Positions 46,871 to 55,900 of a DNA stretch of 64,000 nucleotides are shown here, in pieces. A program made the translations under genes and the position numbers. The stretch comes from JAWKUK01 sp041398605 (lineage in GTDB: Bacteria; Planctomycetota; UBA1135; GCA-002686595), in contig JAWKUK010000007.1 of assembly GCA_041398605.1 (NCBI GenBank), positions 186,001-250,000 of the forward strand, given 5' to 3'. The notes beneath the pieces were generated by a model that saw only the letters and a program-made list of their open reading frames with translations, searched no databases and was not told where the DNA came from. The first letter of the stretch is position 1. The number at the start of each line of letters is the position of its first letter.

Positions 46871-48988
46871 TCAGGCCGCGCGGGGACGTGAGACCGGGGG
46901 AGCGCCGGCATCGCTGACACAGTCCATCGCGTCGTAGCGACGCGCCTGGTTGCGCCCGCCGTTCTTTGCCGCATAGACGGCCTCATCGGCGGCCTTCAGC
47001 ATCTCGGCGATGGAGGAGAACTTCAGGTCCGAACCTGCGAATCCCAACGAGATCGTGACATGCCCGCGATCGAACGCAGGCTGTTGGATCTGGTGCTCTT
47101 CGACGGCCTTGCGAATCCGCGCGGCAACTCGGCAGCAATCGTCGGTGCTCGTATTGCGGCAGATGACCAAGAACTCCTCACCGCCAAGGCGACAGACCTC
47201 ATCCTCCTCGCGCAGCGCACCCTTGAGCACCGCGGCGGTCTCCTTCAGAACGAAGTCACCCATGTCATGGCCATAGGTGTCATTGACGCTCTTGAAGTGA
47301 TCAATATCGATCATCACTACGCTCACTCCGCGACCCGAGCGCTGGGAGGCCGCCCATTCGCTCTCGAGCCGTTTCATCGCGTAGCGGCGGTTCGGGAGCT
47401 CGGTCAATGAGTCCGTCAATGACGCTGCACGCAACTTCCGGGTCAAGCGACCGAGCTCGGCCACCTGGCGCATGATCGTCTGCTTGTCGAACTCAGTCTT
47501 GCGCTGCAACTTGGCGAGGCGGATGCCGCCCTTGATGCGCGCGCTCATCACCCGCGGAATGAACGGCTTGGCGATGAAGTCATCGACGCCTGCGTCGAAC
47601 GCCCTGACCAGCATGTCTTCGCTCTCGTTGCCCGTGAGCAACAGGATGAACATCGACGCGCCAGCCTCCGTCCGACGCAGCGAGCGAACGACCTCAAGCC
47701 CGTCGATGTCCGGCATCTCCTGATCGACGACCAGGATATCGGGCGTCGTGCGGAGCGCGGCCTTGAGCCCTTCCTTCCCGCCTCGCGCCATCTCGACCTG
47801 GTAACCATCGTTGCGCATGTGCCTCACGAGCAAGCGCAGCGAGACCGGATCATCGTCGATCGCGAGCACATTGAAGCGCTCTTCGGTCGGCGGGATCACG
47901 CTCACGGCGGCGGAGCCGGCTAACGCCGGGACGGCGGCCGCCGCATCGCTCGGGCGCTCCGCCGGCAGGCCGTTGGGGTTGCGCAGCGGGCAGAGGTAGG
48001 CCTTGACCGGCGCCGGACCTCCCGCGCTCGGCGACACCGATTCGCCCGCGCGCTCGAGGACTTCGCGGGCCAATGCAATGGCATTGAAGACGTGGCTGAA
48101 GCGAATGCGCTCCGCTGGAATGTCGAGGCTCTCACCCCACGCGGCCCACTCGTTGGCGCACGTATCGCAAAAGCGCTGGAACCCCGAGTCGTCGAGCCCC
48201 AGGACGTCCCGCAAGTGCTCGAGGCCGTCGCCGATGCGCACGAATTCACGCGCAGGCGTCGACTCATCCGTGACACACGCCTCCGCGATGAGCGTCGCAA
48301 AGCGGAGGGTCGTCGTCAGGTCTTTGATCTCTGTGATGTCCGCGCGCGGACGCCGGTCTCGGGTGAAGGCGCCGATCGCTTCGGCGAAGCGCTCAGGGAG
48401 GCCCCAGTCCTCCAACATGCACTGCCCGACCTCGGAGTGGTCGATGTTGAATTGCTCTCGCTCGACTGTGACGAGCAGCTGCATGTCCGCGCCGGCTTCG
48501 TTGCACAGGAGTTCGGAGTAAGGCTCGGAGTAGACCGACGCGAGAGCCAAGAGCCCGATCTCGCTCAAGAGGCCGCAGATGTATGCCTCCTCTGGCTTAC
48601 CGATCTGGCGCACCCGATAGAGGGTTTGCGCGGCGACGGCGCGTGCGAGCGACCGCGTCCAATAGAGCTCGTAGTCGAAGGCCTTGCACGTGCCCGCCTT
48701 GCGCTCCGAGACGAGCGAGAACGCGAGCGCGAGGTCGCGCACCGTACGGCTCCCGAGGCGCATGATCGCTTCGGACACGGTCGTCGCAGGCTCGAGCCCC
48801 GAGTGGCTCGCCGAGTTCGCAAGCTTCAGAATCCGACCCGTCAACGACGGGTCGGTCCGAATGGCGTCCCCCATCTCCTCGGCGCTGAAGTCTTCCGTAC
48901 GCGTCAGTTGGAGGATGCGCATGCCTACGCCGGCGGGCGTGGGCAGATTGCCTGAGAGCTTGAGCTCTTCGAAGGTCTGAAGCTGCAT
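46871..48988 (-). CDS. HDOD - response regulator receiver - GGDEF diguanylate cyclase (copy B)
   Basis: The product has 705 residues with the same layout as copy A and is clearly a paralogue (FEELKLSGNLPTPAGVGMRIL at the start, ILKLANSAS, LTDSLTELPNRRYAMKRL shared nearly exactly). The HDOD region spans about 1-300. An Ala/Pro-rich linker leads to a receiver (LAIDDDP near 373, phospho-Asp in VVDQEMPDIDG, AKPFIPR). The GGEEF motif is near 602 with RxxD (REED) before it. Both catalytic and product-inhibition sites look intact. It lies 45 bases downstream of the HPt gene. Confidence 0.92.
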   Translation of the reverse strand: MQLQTFEELKLSGNLPTPAGVGMRILQLTRTEDFSAEEMGDAIRTDPSLTGRILKLANSASHSGLEPATTVSEAIMRLGSRTVRDLALAFSLVSERKAGTCKAFDYELYWTRSLARAVAAQTLYRVRQIGKPEEAYICGLLSEIGLLALASVYSEPYSELLCNEAGADMQLLVTVEREQFNIDHSEVGQCMLEDWGLPERFAEAIGAFTRDRRPRADITEIKDLTTTLRFATLIAEACVTDESTPAREFVRIGDGLEHLRDVLGLDDSGFQRFCDTCANEWAAWGESLDIPAERIRFSHVFNAIALAREVLERAGESVSPSAGGPAPVKAYLCPLRNPNGLPAERPSDAAAAVPALAGSAAVSVIPPTEERFNVLAIDDDPVSLRLLVRHMRNDGYQVEMARGGKEGLKAALRTTPDILVVDQEMPDIDGLEVVRSLRRTEAGASMFILLLTGNESEDMLVRAFDAGVDDFIAKPFIPRVMSARIKGGIRLAKLQRKTEFDKQTIMRQVAELGRLTRKLRAASLTDSLTELPNRRYAMKRLESEWAASQRSGRGVSVVMIDIDHFKSVNDTYGHDMGDFVLKETAAVLKGALREEDEVCRLGGEEFLVICRNTSTDDCCRVAARIRKAVEEHQIQQPAFDRGHVTISLGFAGSDLKFSSIAEMLKAADEAVYAAKNGGRNQARRYDAMDCVSDAGAPPVSRPRAA

Positions 48989-49033
48989 GGCAGGATGGCT
49001 CGGGTTCGGCGGGGGGGACGAGCGGCGCGGCGA

Positions 49034-49435
49034 TCAGCGCTCTTGCAGGCGGGCGAGCGCGCTCTGCACTTCTGGAAACATCCGAGTCACGCGCTGAGCG
49101 GGCTCTTGGATCGCGGCCCCCTGGCGCGCCGTCGTCTCTAGCTCACGGCAGGCGCCCGAGAACCCGAAGGCGCCGAGGTTCGCGGCTGCGGACTTCAACG
49201 CGTGGGCCGCCCGTGCGACGGCCTCCACATCGCCCCGCGAGAGCGAGGCCATGATCCCCTGGACACGGCGACCGGCGTCATCGACGAAGAGGTCGATGAG
49301 CTCGGTCAAGAGCTCCGGGTCGTCCTCACCGCCCAGTTCGCGCAGTGCTTCGAGCGTGTCAGGGTCGAGAATCGGCCCTCCGCCAAGCTCTAGGGAGTGC
49401 TGGAGGCCGGTCGCGGCTTGGGGATCAATCGTCAT
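49034..49435 (-). CDS. Histidine phosphotransfer (HPt) domain protein
   Basis: This 133-residue protein is a stand-alone HPt four-helix bundle with the phosphorylatable His at about residue 78 in AARAAHALKSAAANLGA, and a typical LTELIDLFVDDAGRRVQ first helix. It is the first gene of the operon that continues with the two HDOD-REC-GGDEF proteins, so it is the obvious phosphodonor for their receiver domains. No histidine kinase is encoded in the window, so the upstream kinase is elsewhere. Confidence 0.88.
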   Translation of the reverse strand: MTIDPQAATGLQHSLELGGGPILDPDTLEALRELGGEDDPELLTELIDLFVDDAGRRVQGIMASLSRGDVEAVARAAHALKSAAANLGAFGFSGACRELETTARQGAAIQEPAQRVTRMFPEVQSALARLQER

Positions 49436-49624
49436 TATGAGTCAGGCGACGGTCTGTCGCGGGGTCGCCGGTCAAGCGGCCCTCGGGACCTTCATCGGGA
49501 GGAGCCCCCCTGAACCTTTTGGGCAGTGCGCCTTTTGGCTGATGCGGCGCGCGGGCGAGGCCGGCCCGACCCCCGTGGCTCCCCCCCGTGGCTCCCCCGT
49601 GACTCTCCCGTGCAGCACCCGAGC

Positions 49625-49646
49625 GCCCGCTGGTCAGCCAGCGGGC
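49625..49646 (-). terminator. Hairpin downstream of the asparaginase gene
   Basis: GCCCGCTGG (49625-49633) pairs with CCAGCGGGC (49638-49646) around a TCAG loop, 23 bases past the stop of the minus-strand gene at 49669. The rest of the gap 49436-49624 contains only an imperfect CCCCCGTGGCT repeat (49569-49612) and no gene that I can support. Confidence 0.5.
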
Positions 49647-49668
49647 CCATGGGAAACATTTTCCGCCC

Positions 49669-50685
49669 TCACCGCCGCGGCGTGACCTGCTCCACGTGGA
49701 GGATCCGTTGCCCATCCCGCGTCGCTACGGCGAACGGAAAGCGCTGGTTCGAGGCCGCGGCGCCGAACCGGCCCTGCTTGTCGAGCGCGATGAAGCAGAT
49801 GTCCAACGCGTAGCCGCGAGGGTCCACGCGCGCCGTGCGATGGACGACCTCCTCGCAAGCGCGCTGGGGGTCGAGCCCTTGGCGCATGAGCTCGACGATC
49901 ATGAACGTCGCGCAGTAGCGCATGACGTTCTCGCCGATCCCAGTGGCCCCGGCGGCCCCGACCTCGTCATCGACGTAGAGCCCGGACCCGAGGATCGGCG
50001 AATCCCCGACGCGCCCGGGGAGCTTCCCGCCTGCGCCGCTCGTCGAGCAGCCGCCGGCCAAGTGCCCTTCGGCGTCGAGGGCGAGCAGCGCGATCGTGTC
50101 ATGACCCGCGCGGTCGAGGTCGCTCGCACGGTCGCGGGCGACCCACGCGGCCTTCTTGGGCCCTAGGTCCGAGACGTCGATGGCCTCGACCCCCTGTTCC
50201 AGCGCGAACCAGCGCGCGCCCTCTCCGACGAGCATCACGTGCTTCGTGGCCTCCATCACGCGGCGCGCGGCGGTGATCGGGTGGACGATCCCCTCGACCC
50301 CTGCGACGCTGCCCGCGCGGTGGCCGGGCCCGTCCATGATGCACGCGTCGAGCTGCGGGTAACCCGCGGCGTTCGGGCGCCCGCCGAGGCCGACGGAGCC
50401 GTCGGAGCTGCGGCGCTCGATCTCGCGGATGCCTGCCTCCACCGCGTCCAGGCGCGGGGCGCCGGCCTCGAGCTGGGCAAAGGCGATCTCGTTGGCGAAC
50501 TGCCCGAACGGCCAGGTCGAGACCACGACCGGCCCGATGCCTCCCGGCGGCGCGGCCGCGGCGAGGCCGCGCGGCGCGCCGTCTGCGGCCCGCGGCGCGA
50601 CCGCGCAACCCAACGTGGTGAGGCCGAGGGTGAAGGCGAGCGCGAGGGACGCAGCAGCGACGCTGGATCGGGGCACTGTCAGCAT
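49669..50685 (-). CDS. Lipoprotein N4-glycosylasparaginase / isoaspartyl peptidase (Ntn hydrolase)
   Basis: The product has 338 residues from the ATG at 50685, where a lipoprotein leader ends in TTLGC. The family (plant-type asparaginase/glycosylasparaginase) self-cleaves before a Thr, seen here in GHDTIALLALD near residue 196. GGCSTSGAGGKLPGRVGDSPILGSGLYVD and GIGENVMRYCA (two family blocks) complete the substrate pocket. The mature enzyme would be an alpha/beta pair tethered to a membrane, cleaving GlcNAc-Asn or isoaspartyl bonds. Export fits extracellular glycoprotein degradation. Confidence 0.87.
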   Translation of the reverse strand: MLTVPRSSVAAASLALAFTLGLTTLGCAVAPRAADGAPRGLAAAAPPGGIGPVVVSTWPFGQFANEIAFAQLEAGAPRLDAVEAGIREIERRSSDGSVGLGGRPNAAGYPQLDACIMDGPGHRAGSVAGVEGIVHPITAARRVMEATKHVMLVGEGARWFALEQGVEAIDVSDLGPKKAAWVARDRASDLDRAGHDTIALLALDAEGHLAGGCSTSGAGGKLPGRVGDSPILGSGLYVDDEVGAAGATGIGENVMRYCATFMIVELMRQGLDPQRACEEVVHRTARVDPRGYALDICFIALDKQGRFGAAASNQRFPFAVATRDGQRILHVEQVTPRR

Positions 50686-50713
50686 GCCATCGATCGTAGC
50701 ATTCGGGTCCCGC

Positions 50714-50764
50714 CGAGCTCCGCGGCCCTCCCGAGCTCCGCGCGCCCTCGAGCTCCGCAGCCCC
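50714..50764. repeat. Short degenerate tandem repeat, three units of 17-18 bases
   Basis: CGAGCTCCGCGGCCCTCC, CGAGCTCCGCGCGCCCT and CGAGCTCCGCAGCCCC occur in direct succession upstream of the lipoprotein asparaginase gene. They lie in the gap between divergent genes (50686-50899), which holds nothing else recognisable. This may be slippage or a weak regulatory array. Confidence 0.5.
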
Positions 50765-50899
50765 CCGCGGCGCGGAGACCCCGGCGCGGAGCCCAGCCAC
50801 ACCTCCGATGCGATCCGATCCCAGCGCACCTGCGGGCTCACTGTGCCCCAAGACCGCCGCCGAACGTGAAGCGCGCGCGCGCCGCGCGGGGGCTCGATC

Positions 50900-52279
50900 G
50901 TGAGGGCGGCGCCGGCGGACGCGCTGGTCTTTTACGGCGCGACGGGCGATCTCGCCTTCAAGAAGATCTTCCCAGCGCTGCAAGGGCTCGCGGCGAGGGG
51001 CAGGCTGAATGTCCCGATCATCGGCGTCGCGAAGTCGGGCTGGACCCTCGAGGACCTGCGCGCACGAGCGCGCGACAGCGTCATGGCGCACGGCGGCGGC
51101 GTCAACGAGCGAGCGTTCCCGAAGCTGCTCGAATGGCTGCGTTATGTCGACGGGGATTACGCCGCGCCCGAGACCTTCGCGGCCCTGAAGCGTGAGCTCG
51201 GCGATGCGCGGCTCGCCGTGCACTACATGGCGATCCCGCAGGGCCTCTTCGGGCTCGTCGGGAGCCAGCTCGCGGCGGCGGGCCTCGCGGAGAGCGCGCG
51301 CCTCGTCGTCGAGAAGCCGTTTGGGAACGACCTCGCCTCGGCGCGCACATTGAGCGCCACGCTGCATGAGCACTTCCCTGAGTCGCGGATCCTGCGCATC
51401 GACCACTATCTGGGGAAGGGCACGGTGCAGAACCTCGTGTTTTTCCGCTTCGCGAACACGTTCCTCGAGCCGATCTGGAACCGCAACTACGTCGAGAACG
51501 TGCAGATCACGATGGCCGAGGACTTCGGCGTCGAAGGTCGCGGCGCGTTCTACGAGAACGCAGGCGCGATCCGCGATGTCGTGCAGAACCACCTGTTGCA
51601 GGTGATCTCGAACATCGCGATGGAGCCGCCGCCGCGCAGCCAAGACAGCGAGACGCTGCGCGAGGAGAAGGTCAAGGTGCTGAAGGGCATTCAACCCGTG
51701 TCGACGAAGCACGTGATCCGCGGCCAGTTCACGGGCTATCGCGACGAAGCGAACGTCGCGGACGGCTCGCAGGTCGAGACGTTCGTCGCGCTGAAGTTGG
51801 AGCTCGAGAACTGGCGCTGGCAAGGCGTTCCGTTCTACATCCGCGCCGGCAAGTGCTTGCCAGTGACGCGGACGGAGGTCGTCGTGAAGCTGCGCTGCCC
51901 TCCGACAGTCGTCGACGGCATGAGCATGCCGGCGAACCATGTGCGCTTTCGCCTGAGCCCGAACTTCGTCATCGCGCTCGGCGCGGCGATCAAGTCACCG
52001 GGCAGCCGCCCCGATGGCGGCAACGTGGCGAAGGCCGTGGAGCTGGAGCTCACACACGGCATGACCGGCGAGCCGGAGCCATACGAGCTGTTGCTCGGCG
52101 ACGCGCTGCGCGGGGACAGCTTCCGCTTCGCGCGCGAGGACTACGTCGAGGAGGCGTGGCGCATCGTCGACCCTGCGCTCAACGCGGATACGCCGCTCTA
52201 CGAGTACGCGCCCGGCACCTGGGGCCCGCGCGAGGCGGACGCGCTCGTGCCGGGCGGTTGGTTCGTTTCAGAGGCGTGA
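50900..52279 (+). CDS. zwf: Glucose-6-phosphate 1-dehydrogenase
   Basis: The product has 459 residues with a GTG start (GTGAGGGCG). It oxidises glucose 6-phosphate to 6-phosphogluconolactone with NADP+, at the entry of the pentose phosphate or Entner-Doudoroff path. The nucleotide-binding FYGATGDLAFKK opens the protein, the catalytic RIDHYLGK signature lies near residue 167, and EKPFGNDLASA, ENAGAIRDVVQNHLLQV and YIRAGKCLP follow in the usual order. No gluconolactonase or edd/eda gene is in the window. Its last 12 bases overlap the end of the convergent lipB gene. Confidence 0.95.
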   Translation: MRAAPADALVFYGATGDLAFKKIFPALQGLAARGRLNVPIIGVAKSGWTLEDLRARARDSVMAHGGGVNERAFPKLLEWLRYVDGDYAAPETFAALKRELGDARLAVHYMAIPQGLFGLVGSQLAAAGLAESARLVVEKPFGNDLASARTLSATLHEHFPESRILRIDHYLGKGTVQNLVFFRFANTFLEPIWNRNYVENVQITMAEDFGVEGRGAFYENAGAIRDVVQNHLLQVISNIAMEPPPRSQDSETLREEKVKVLKGIQPVSTKHVIRGQFTGYRDEANVADGSQVETFVALKLELENWRWQGVPFYIRAGKCLPVTRTEVVVKLRCPPTVVDGMSMPANHVRFRLSPNFVIALGAAIKSPGSRPDGGNVAKAVELELTHGMTGEPEPYELLLGDALRGDSFRFAREDYVEEAWRIVDPALNADTPLYEYAPGTWGPREADALVPGGWFVSEA

Positions 52280-52915
52280 GTCGCGTGGCGCAAAGCCAAA
52301 CTGCGCGCGGAACGCGGCCTCGAAGCGCGGCGCGACCTCCGCGACGCTGACCGCCGCTGCATGGTCTGCGAGGCGGGTCATGACCGAGGCATCGAGGCCG
52401 CACGGCTGGAACGTTCGGAACGCATCGAGGTCCGTGGTGACGTTCAAAGCGAGCCCGTGCCAGGTCACCCAGCGCCGCACCGCGACGCCGATCGACGCGA
52501 CCTTCAGGTCCCCGATCCAGACGCCGGTGTAACCCTCACGCCGCTGCCCGGCGACGCCGAACGCGGCGAGGGTCTCGATCCCCACCTGCTCGAGGTCGCG
52601 CAGGTAGCGGTGCAGGTCGCGGCGCCCCTCGGGCAGCTCGAGCACGGGGTACGCGACGAGCTGGCCGGGTCCGTGGTAGGTCGCCTCGCCGCCGCGCTCG
52701 ATGGCGATGATCGGGAACGGCGCGCCGGCCGCGTCGTCGCTCGGCGAGCGGCGCCCGAGCGTGATGACCGGGTCGTGCTCGCACAGGAACAGCGCGTCGG
52801 GCACGTCGCCGCGGAGGCGCGCGGCGAGGCGCGCCTGCTGCAGCTCATAGGCGGCCTGCCACGGGGTCCGGCCGAGGCGCAGGACCTCGAGCCGCGGGCG
52901 CGGGTCCTCGGTCAT
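52268..52915 (-). CDS. lipB: Octanoyltransferase LipB
   Basis: The product has 215 residues, the usual length. It transfers the octanoyl chain from acyl-carrier protein to lipoyl domains. Signatures are RGGEATYHGPGQLVAYPVL in two adjoining blocks, the catalytic Lys in LKVASIG near 137, WHGLALNV, and the catalytic Cys in QPCGLDASV near 172. LipA, which inserts the sulfurs, is encoded 8 kb away at 60969 at the head of the 2-oxoacid dehydrogenase operon that needs lipoylation. Confidence 0.95.
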   Translation of the reverse strand: MTEDPRPRLEVLRLGRTPWQAAYELQQARLAARLRGDVPDALFLCEHDPVITLGRRSPSDDAAGAPFPIIAIERGGEATYHGPGQLVAYPVLELPEGRRDLHRYLRDLEQVGIETLAAFGVAGQRREGYTGVWIGDLKVASIGVAVRRWVTWHGLALNVTTDLDAFRTFQPCGLDASVMTRLADHAAAVSVAEVAPRFEAAFRAQFGFAPRDSRL

Positions 52916-52991
52916 CGCGGGAGGGTAACACGCGCCCCCCGCCCAGCGCGGCGGGCCGGGCCTCCGGCGTAGCCGCGCCGTTTCTGCGGGG

Positions 52992-53015
52992 CTCCTGACA
53001 CACCGTTGTCAGGAG
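52992..53015. promoter_or_regulatory. Palindromic candidate operator upstream of the DinB-like gene
   Basis: CTCCTGACA (52992-53000) and TGTCAGGAG (53007-53015) form a perfect 9-base inverted repeat with a six-base spacer, between divergent lipB and DinB-like genes. The dyad has operator-like dimensions, and a WYL-type repressor is encoded directly after the DinB-like gene. That this regulator binds here is a guess. A transcriptional terminator is unlikely, because no gene ends here. Confidence 0.45.
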
Positions 53016-53140
53016 GGGTCTCGCATGCTGTGCCCATCCACGACGGCCACACTTCGTGCTCCGTCACCTCGTCTCCCACCCTCTCCGCCCCACGCAAGCC
53101 AGGGCCCAGCGCGCGCCGCTGGCCTCCACCCAAGGACACC

Positions 53141-53623
53141 ATGGACGCCAAGATCCTCATCGAGAAGCTCAACACCACCCAGGAGTTCTTCGAGCGCTCG
53201 ACCTCTGCGCTGGCAGAGGCAGACTCGAACTTCGCGCCCGCGCCAGGCCTCTTCAGCGCGGCCGCGACGGTCATGCACGTCGCGCTGACCGTCGATTGGT
53301 TCGTCGAGGGCGCGTTCGAGCGCGCCGACGGCTTCTCGATGGACTTCGAGGCGCTCGACAAGGACGCGCGGGGATGCACGTCGCTCGCGGCGGCGCGGGC
53401 GAAGCTCAAAGCCGCGTTTGACCACGCGCGCGCCGTCATCGGCGATCAATCGCCCGCGACGCTCGAGCAGCCGTTGCCGCACGGCCCGGTGATGGGCGGC
53501 GAGCCGCGCTTTGCCATCGTCAGCGGCATCGACGATCACACGGCGCACCACCGCGGGGCGCTGACGGTCTATGCGCGCTTGTGCGGGCATGTCCCGCCGA
53601 TGCCGTACATGGACCCGATGTGA
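53141..53623 (+). CDS. DinB-family protein
   Basis: The product has 160 residues, starting at the ATG at 53141 with AAGGA five bases before it. It is a four-helix bundle of the DinB superfamily with metal ligands in MHVALTVDWFVEGAF and in the C-terminal DDHTAHHRGALTVYARL, the typical HxxxH position. The enzymatic role is unknown; relatives include bacillithiol- or mycothiol-linked transferases. It ends three bases before the stop of the convergent WYL-regulator gene, a neighbour pairing seen in many genomes. Confidence 0.82.
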   Translation: MDAKILIEKLNTTQEFFERSTSALAEADSNFAPAPGLFSAAATVMHVALTVDWFVEGAFERADGFSMDFEALDKDARGCTSLAAARAKLKAAFDHARAVIGDQSPATLEQPLPHGPVMGGEPRFAIVSGIDDHTAHHRGALTVYARLCGHVPPMPYMDPM

Positions 53624-53626
53624 GCC

Positions 53627-54346
53627 TCAGCGGCCGCGCGCGCGATCGGCGTCGCAGTCGCCGACGCCGTACTCAGCGCGCAGCGCGGCGACGTAGGTCG
53701 CGAGGTCCTTCCCCGGCTCGTCGAGGAAGGCCTCGTCGAGGACGTCGAGCGCCTCGATGCGGTCGGGGCGGAATGTGCGGAACGCCGCGCGTAGCTCGCA
53801 CCAGGCCATCAAGAGCCACGCCGGCCCAAAGAACGCGAGCGCGAGCGGGCGGATGCGCCGCGCGCTCGCGCGCTCGCTCGCGTCGACGTAGTCGATCTGG
53901 ACGAGCCGCCGCTCGCGGATCGCGCGGCGCAGCCCCGCGAGGTCGAAGCGCAGCGCGCCGTTGTAGGGCGAGGCGTGGGCCAGCAGCGGCGTCCCAGCGA
54001 GGAACCCGCGCCGCTCGTCGGGCAGGACGACCTCGATCTTCCCGAGCGCGCGCCGCGCGGCGCGCGCGAGCTCCGAGTCGCCGAACGACTCGACGATGCG
54101 CATCCCGAACGCGAGCGCCTCGATCTCGTCGCGGTCAAACATGACCGGCGGCAGGTCGAACGAGCGCAGGACATAGCCGACGCCGGCCTCGCCTTCGACG
54201 GGCACCCCGGACGCGACGAGGTCCTGGATGTCGCGGTAGACCGTCCGCTCGCTGACTTCGAGCTCGCTCGCGAGCTCACGCGCGGTGACAAGGTTCCGTC
54301 GCCGGAGCAGCTCGATGAGCTGAAACAACCGATCTGCCCGCCGCAT
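53627..54346 (-). CDS. YafY-type HTH/WYL-domain transcriptional regulator
   Basis: The product has 239 residues from the ATG at 54346. An HTH_11-type winged helix occupies the N-terminus (RRADRLFQLIELLRRR, then VTARELASELEVSERTVYRDI). After a linker (FDLPPVMFDRDEIEALAFGMR) a WYL domain follows, with QIDYVDASERASARRIRPLAL and GPAWLLMAWCELRAAFRTFRPDRIE, and then a short C-terminal extension. WYL domains sense nucleic acid or nucleotide ligands in some members. It probably regulates the adjacent DinB-like gene and possibly itself. Confidence 0.88.
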   Translation of the reverse strand: MRRADRLFQLIELLRRRNLVTARELASELEVSERTVYRDIQDLVASGVPVEGEAGVGYVLRSFDLPPVMFDRDEIEALAFGMRIVESFGDSELARAARRALGKIEVVLPDERRGFLAGTPLLAHASPYNGALRFDLAGLRRAIRERRLVQIDYVDASERASARRIRPLALAFFGPAWLLMAWCELRAAFRTFRPDRIEALDVLDEAFLDEPGKDLATYVAALRAEYGVGDCDADRARGR

Positions 54347-54449
54347 GCCCCCACGATACACGAGCACCCCTGGCGCGGGGGCGCAGGGGTGCTCGAGCCT
54401 TGATGCGTCGCGCGGGTCGCCGCTCAAAGGGCTGCGCCCCGCAACGCGC

Positions 54450-55874
54450 TCACTTCTTCGGCTTCTGATAGATGTGCACGACCATCCCGTGGACGGCTTC
54501 AGCGGCCTCCATGACGGCCTCGGGGAGGGTCGGGTGGGCGTGGATCGTGCGCGCGATGTCTTCGACCGTCGCGCCGAGCTCGATCGCCAAGGCGGCCTCC
54601 GCGATCAGCTCCGTGACCTCCGGACCGACCATGTGCACGCCGAGGACCTCGTCCGTCTTCGCGTCCGAGATGATCTTCACGAAGCCGTCCGTCTCCATCA
54701 GGCTCATCGCGCGGCCCGAAGCCGCGAACGGGAACTGGCCCGTCTTGTACTCGATGCCCTTCTCCTTGACCTGGTCCTCCGTGAGGCCGACCGAGGCCAT
54801 CTCCGGCGCCGTGAAGATCACCGCCGGCACGCAGCGCGCGTCGTACTCGTCGCTCTGACCCGCGATGACGGCGGCCGCGATCAGGCCCTCCTTGCTGCCC
54901 TTGTGCGCCAGCATCGGCTGGCCCGCGATGTCACCGACGGCGTAGAAGCCCGCGACCTTCGTGCGCAGCTTGCTGTCGACCTCCAAGAAGCCTTGCTTCG
55001 TCGGCACGAGGCCGACTGACTCGAGGCCCAGGTCCTTGCTGTAGGGCTTGCGGCCGACCGTCGAGAGGATCTGGTCGCACTCGAACGTCTCCTTCTTGCC
55101 CTGCTTCTCGATCGTGACGACGAGCTTGTCGCCCTTGCGCTCGTAGCCCTTGGCGAACGTCTCGGTGTGGACCGTGATGCCCATCTTCTTGGCCGAGCGC
55201 TCGATGACCTTGACGCAGTCGCGCTCCTGGCCGGGGAGGAGGCCCGGGGTCGCCTCGAGGACCGTCACCTTCGAGCCCAGCTTCGCGTACATCATGCCCA
55301 GCTCGAGGCCGATGTAGCCGCCGCCGATGACGGCGAGGTGCGCCGGGATCACCGTCGGGCGCAGCGCGCCCGTCGAGGACCACACGTCCTTCTCGTCGCA
55401 CGTGAAGCCCGGGATGTTGATCGGCTCGGAGCCCGTCGCGATGACGATGTCGTCGCACTCGAGGACCTGCTTGCCGGCCTCGGTCGTGACCTCGACCTTG
55501 CCCTTGCCGACGATCTTCGCGGCGCCCATGACGGTCTTCGCGCCGTAGTTCTTCAAGAGGCCCGCGACGCCGCCCGTCAGCTTGCCGACGATGCCTTGTT
55601 TCCACTCGACGAGCTTCGCGACGTCGATCGTCGGCGCCGCGACCTTGATGCCCATCACGTCGGCGTGCTTGATCCGCTCGACGAGCGAGCCCGCCGCGAT
55701 CAGCGCCTTCGACGGGATGCAGCCGACGTTGAGGCAGGTCCCGCCCCAATATTCCTTCTCGACGACCGTCACGTCCTGGCCGAGCTGGGCCAAGCGGATC
55801 CCGCAGACGTAACCGGCAGGACCGGCACCGATGACGACGACTTTGCGCTTCGACGTGGAGGGAACGGAGGACAT
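54450..55874 (-). CDS. lpdA: Dihydrolipoyl dehydrogenase (E3)
   Basis: The product has 474 residues. It reoxidises dihydrolipoamide on E2 with NAD+. Motifs are VIGAGPAGYVCGIRLAQ for FAD, the redox disulfide in GGTCLNVGCIPSK, VIGGGYIGLELG for NAD, FYAVGDI for the second FAD contact, and HAHPTLPEAVMEAA with the His-Glu pair that completes the neighbouring subunit's active site. It is the last gene of the operon, 26 bases after the second E1-alpha. The ATG at 55874 follows the expected short polar leader. Confidence 0.95.
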   Translation of the reverse strand: MSSVPSTSKRKVVVIGAGPAGYVCGIRLAQLGQDVTVVEKEYWGGTCLNVGCIPSKALIAAGSLVERIKHADVMGIKVAAPTIDVAKLVEWKQGIVGKLTGGVAGLLKNYGAKTVMGAAKIVGKGKVEVTTEAGKQVLECDDIVIATGSEPINIPGFTCDEKDVWSSTGALRPTVIPAHLAVIGGGYIGLELGMMYAKLGSKVTVLEATPGLLPGQERDCVKVIERSAKKMGITVHTETFAKGYERKGDKLVVTIEKQGKKETFECDQILSTVGRKPYSKDLGLESVGLVPTKQGFLEVDSKLRTKVAGFYAVGDIAGQPMLAHKGSKEGLIAAAVIAGQSDEYDARCVPAVIFTAPEMASVGLTEDQVKEKGIEYKTGQFPFAASGRAMSLMETDGFVKIISDAKTDEVLGVHMVGPEVTELIAEAALAIELGATVEDIARTIHAHPTLPEAVMEAAEAVHGMVVHIYQKPKK

Positions 55875-55900
55875 CTCGTAGTGGTTCGCGCGCCGCGCGG

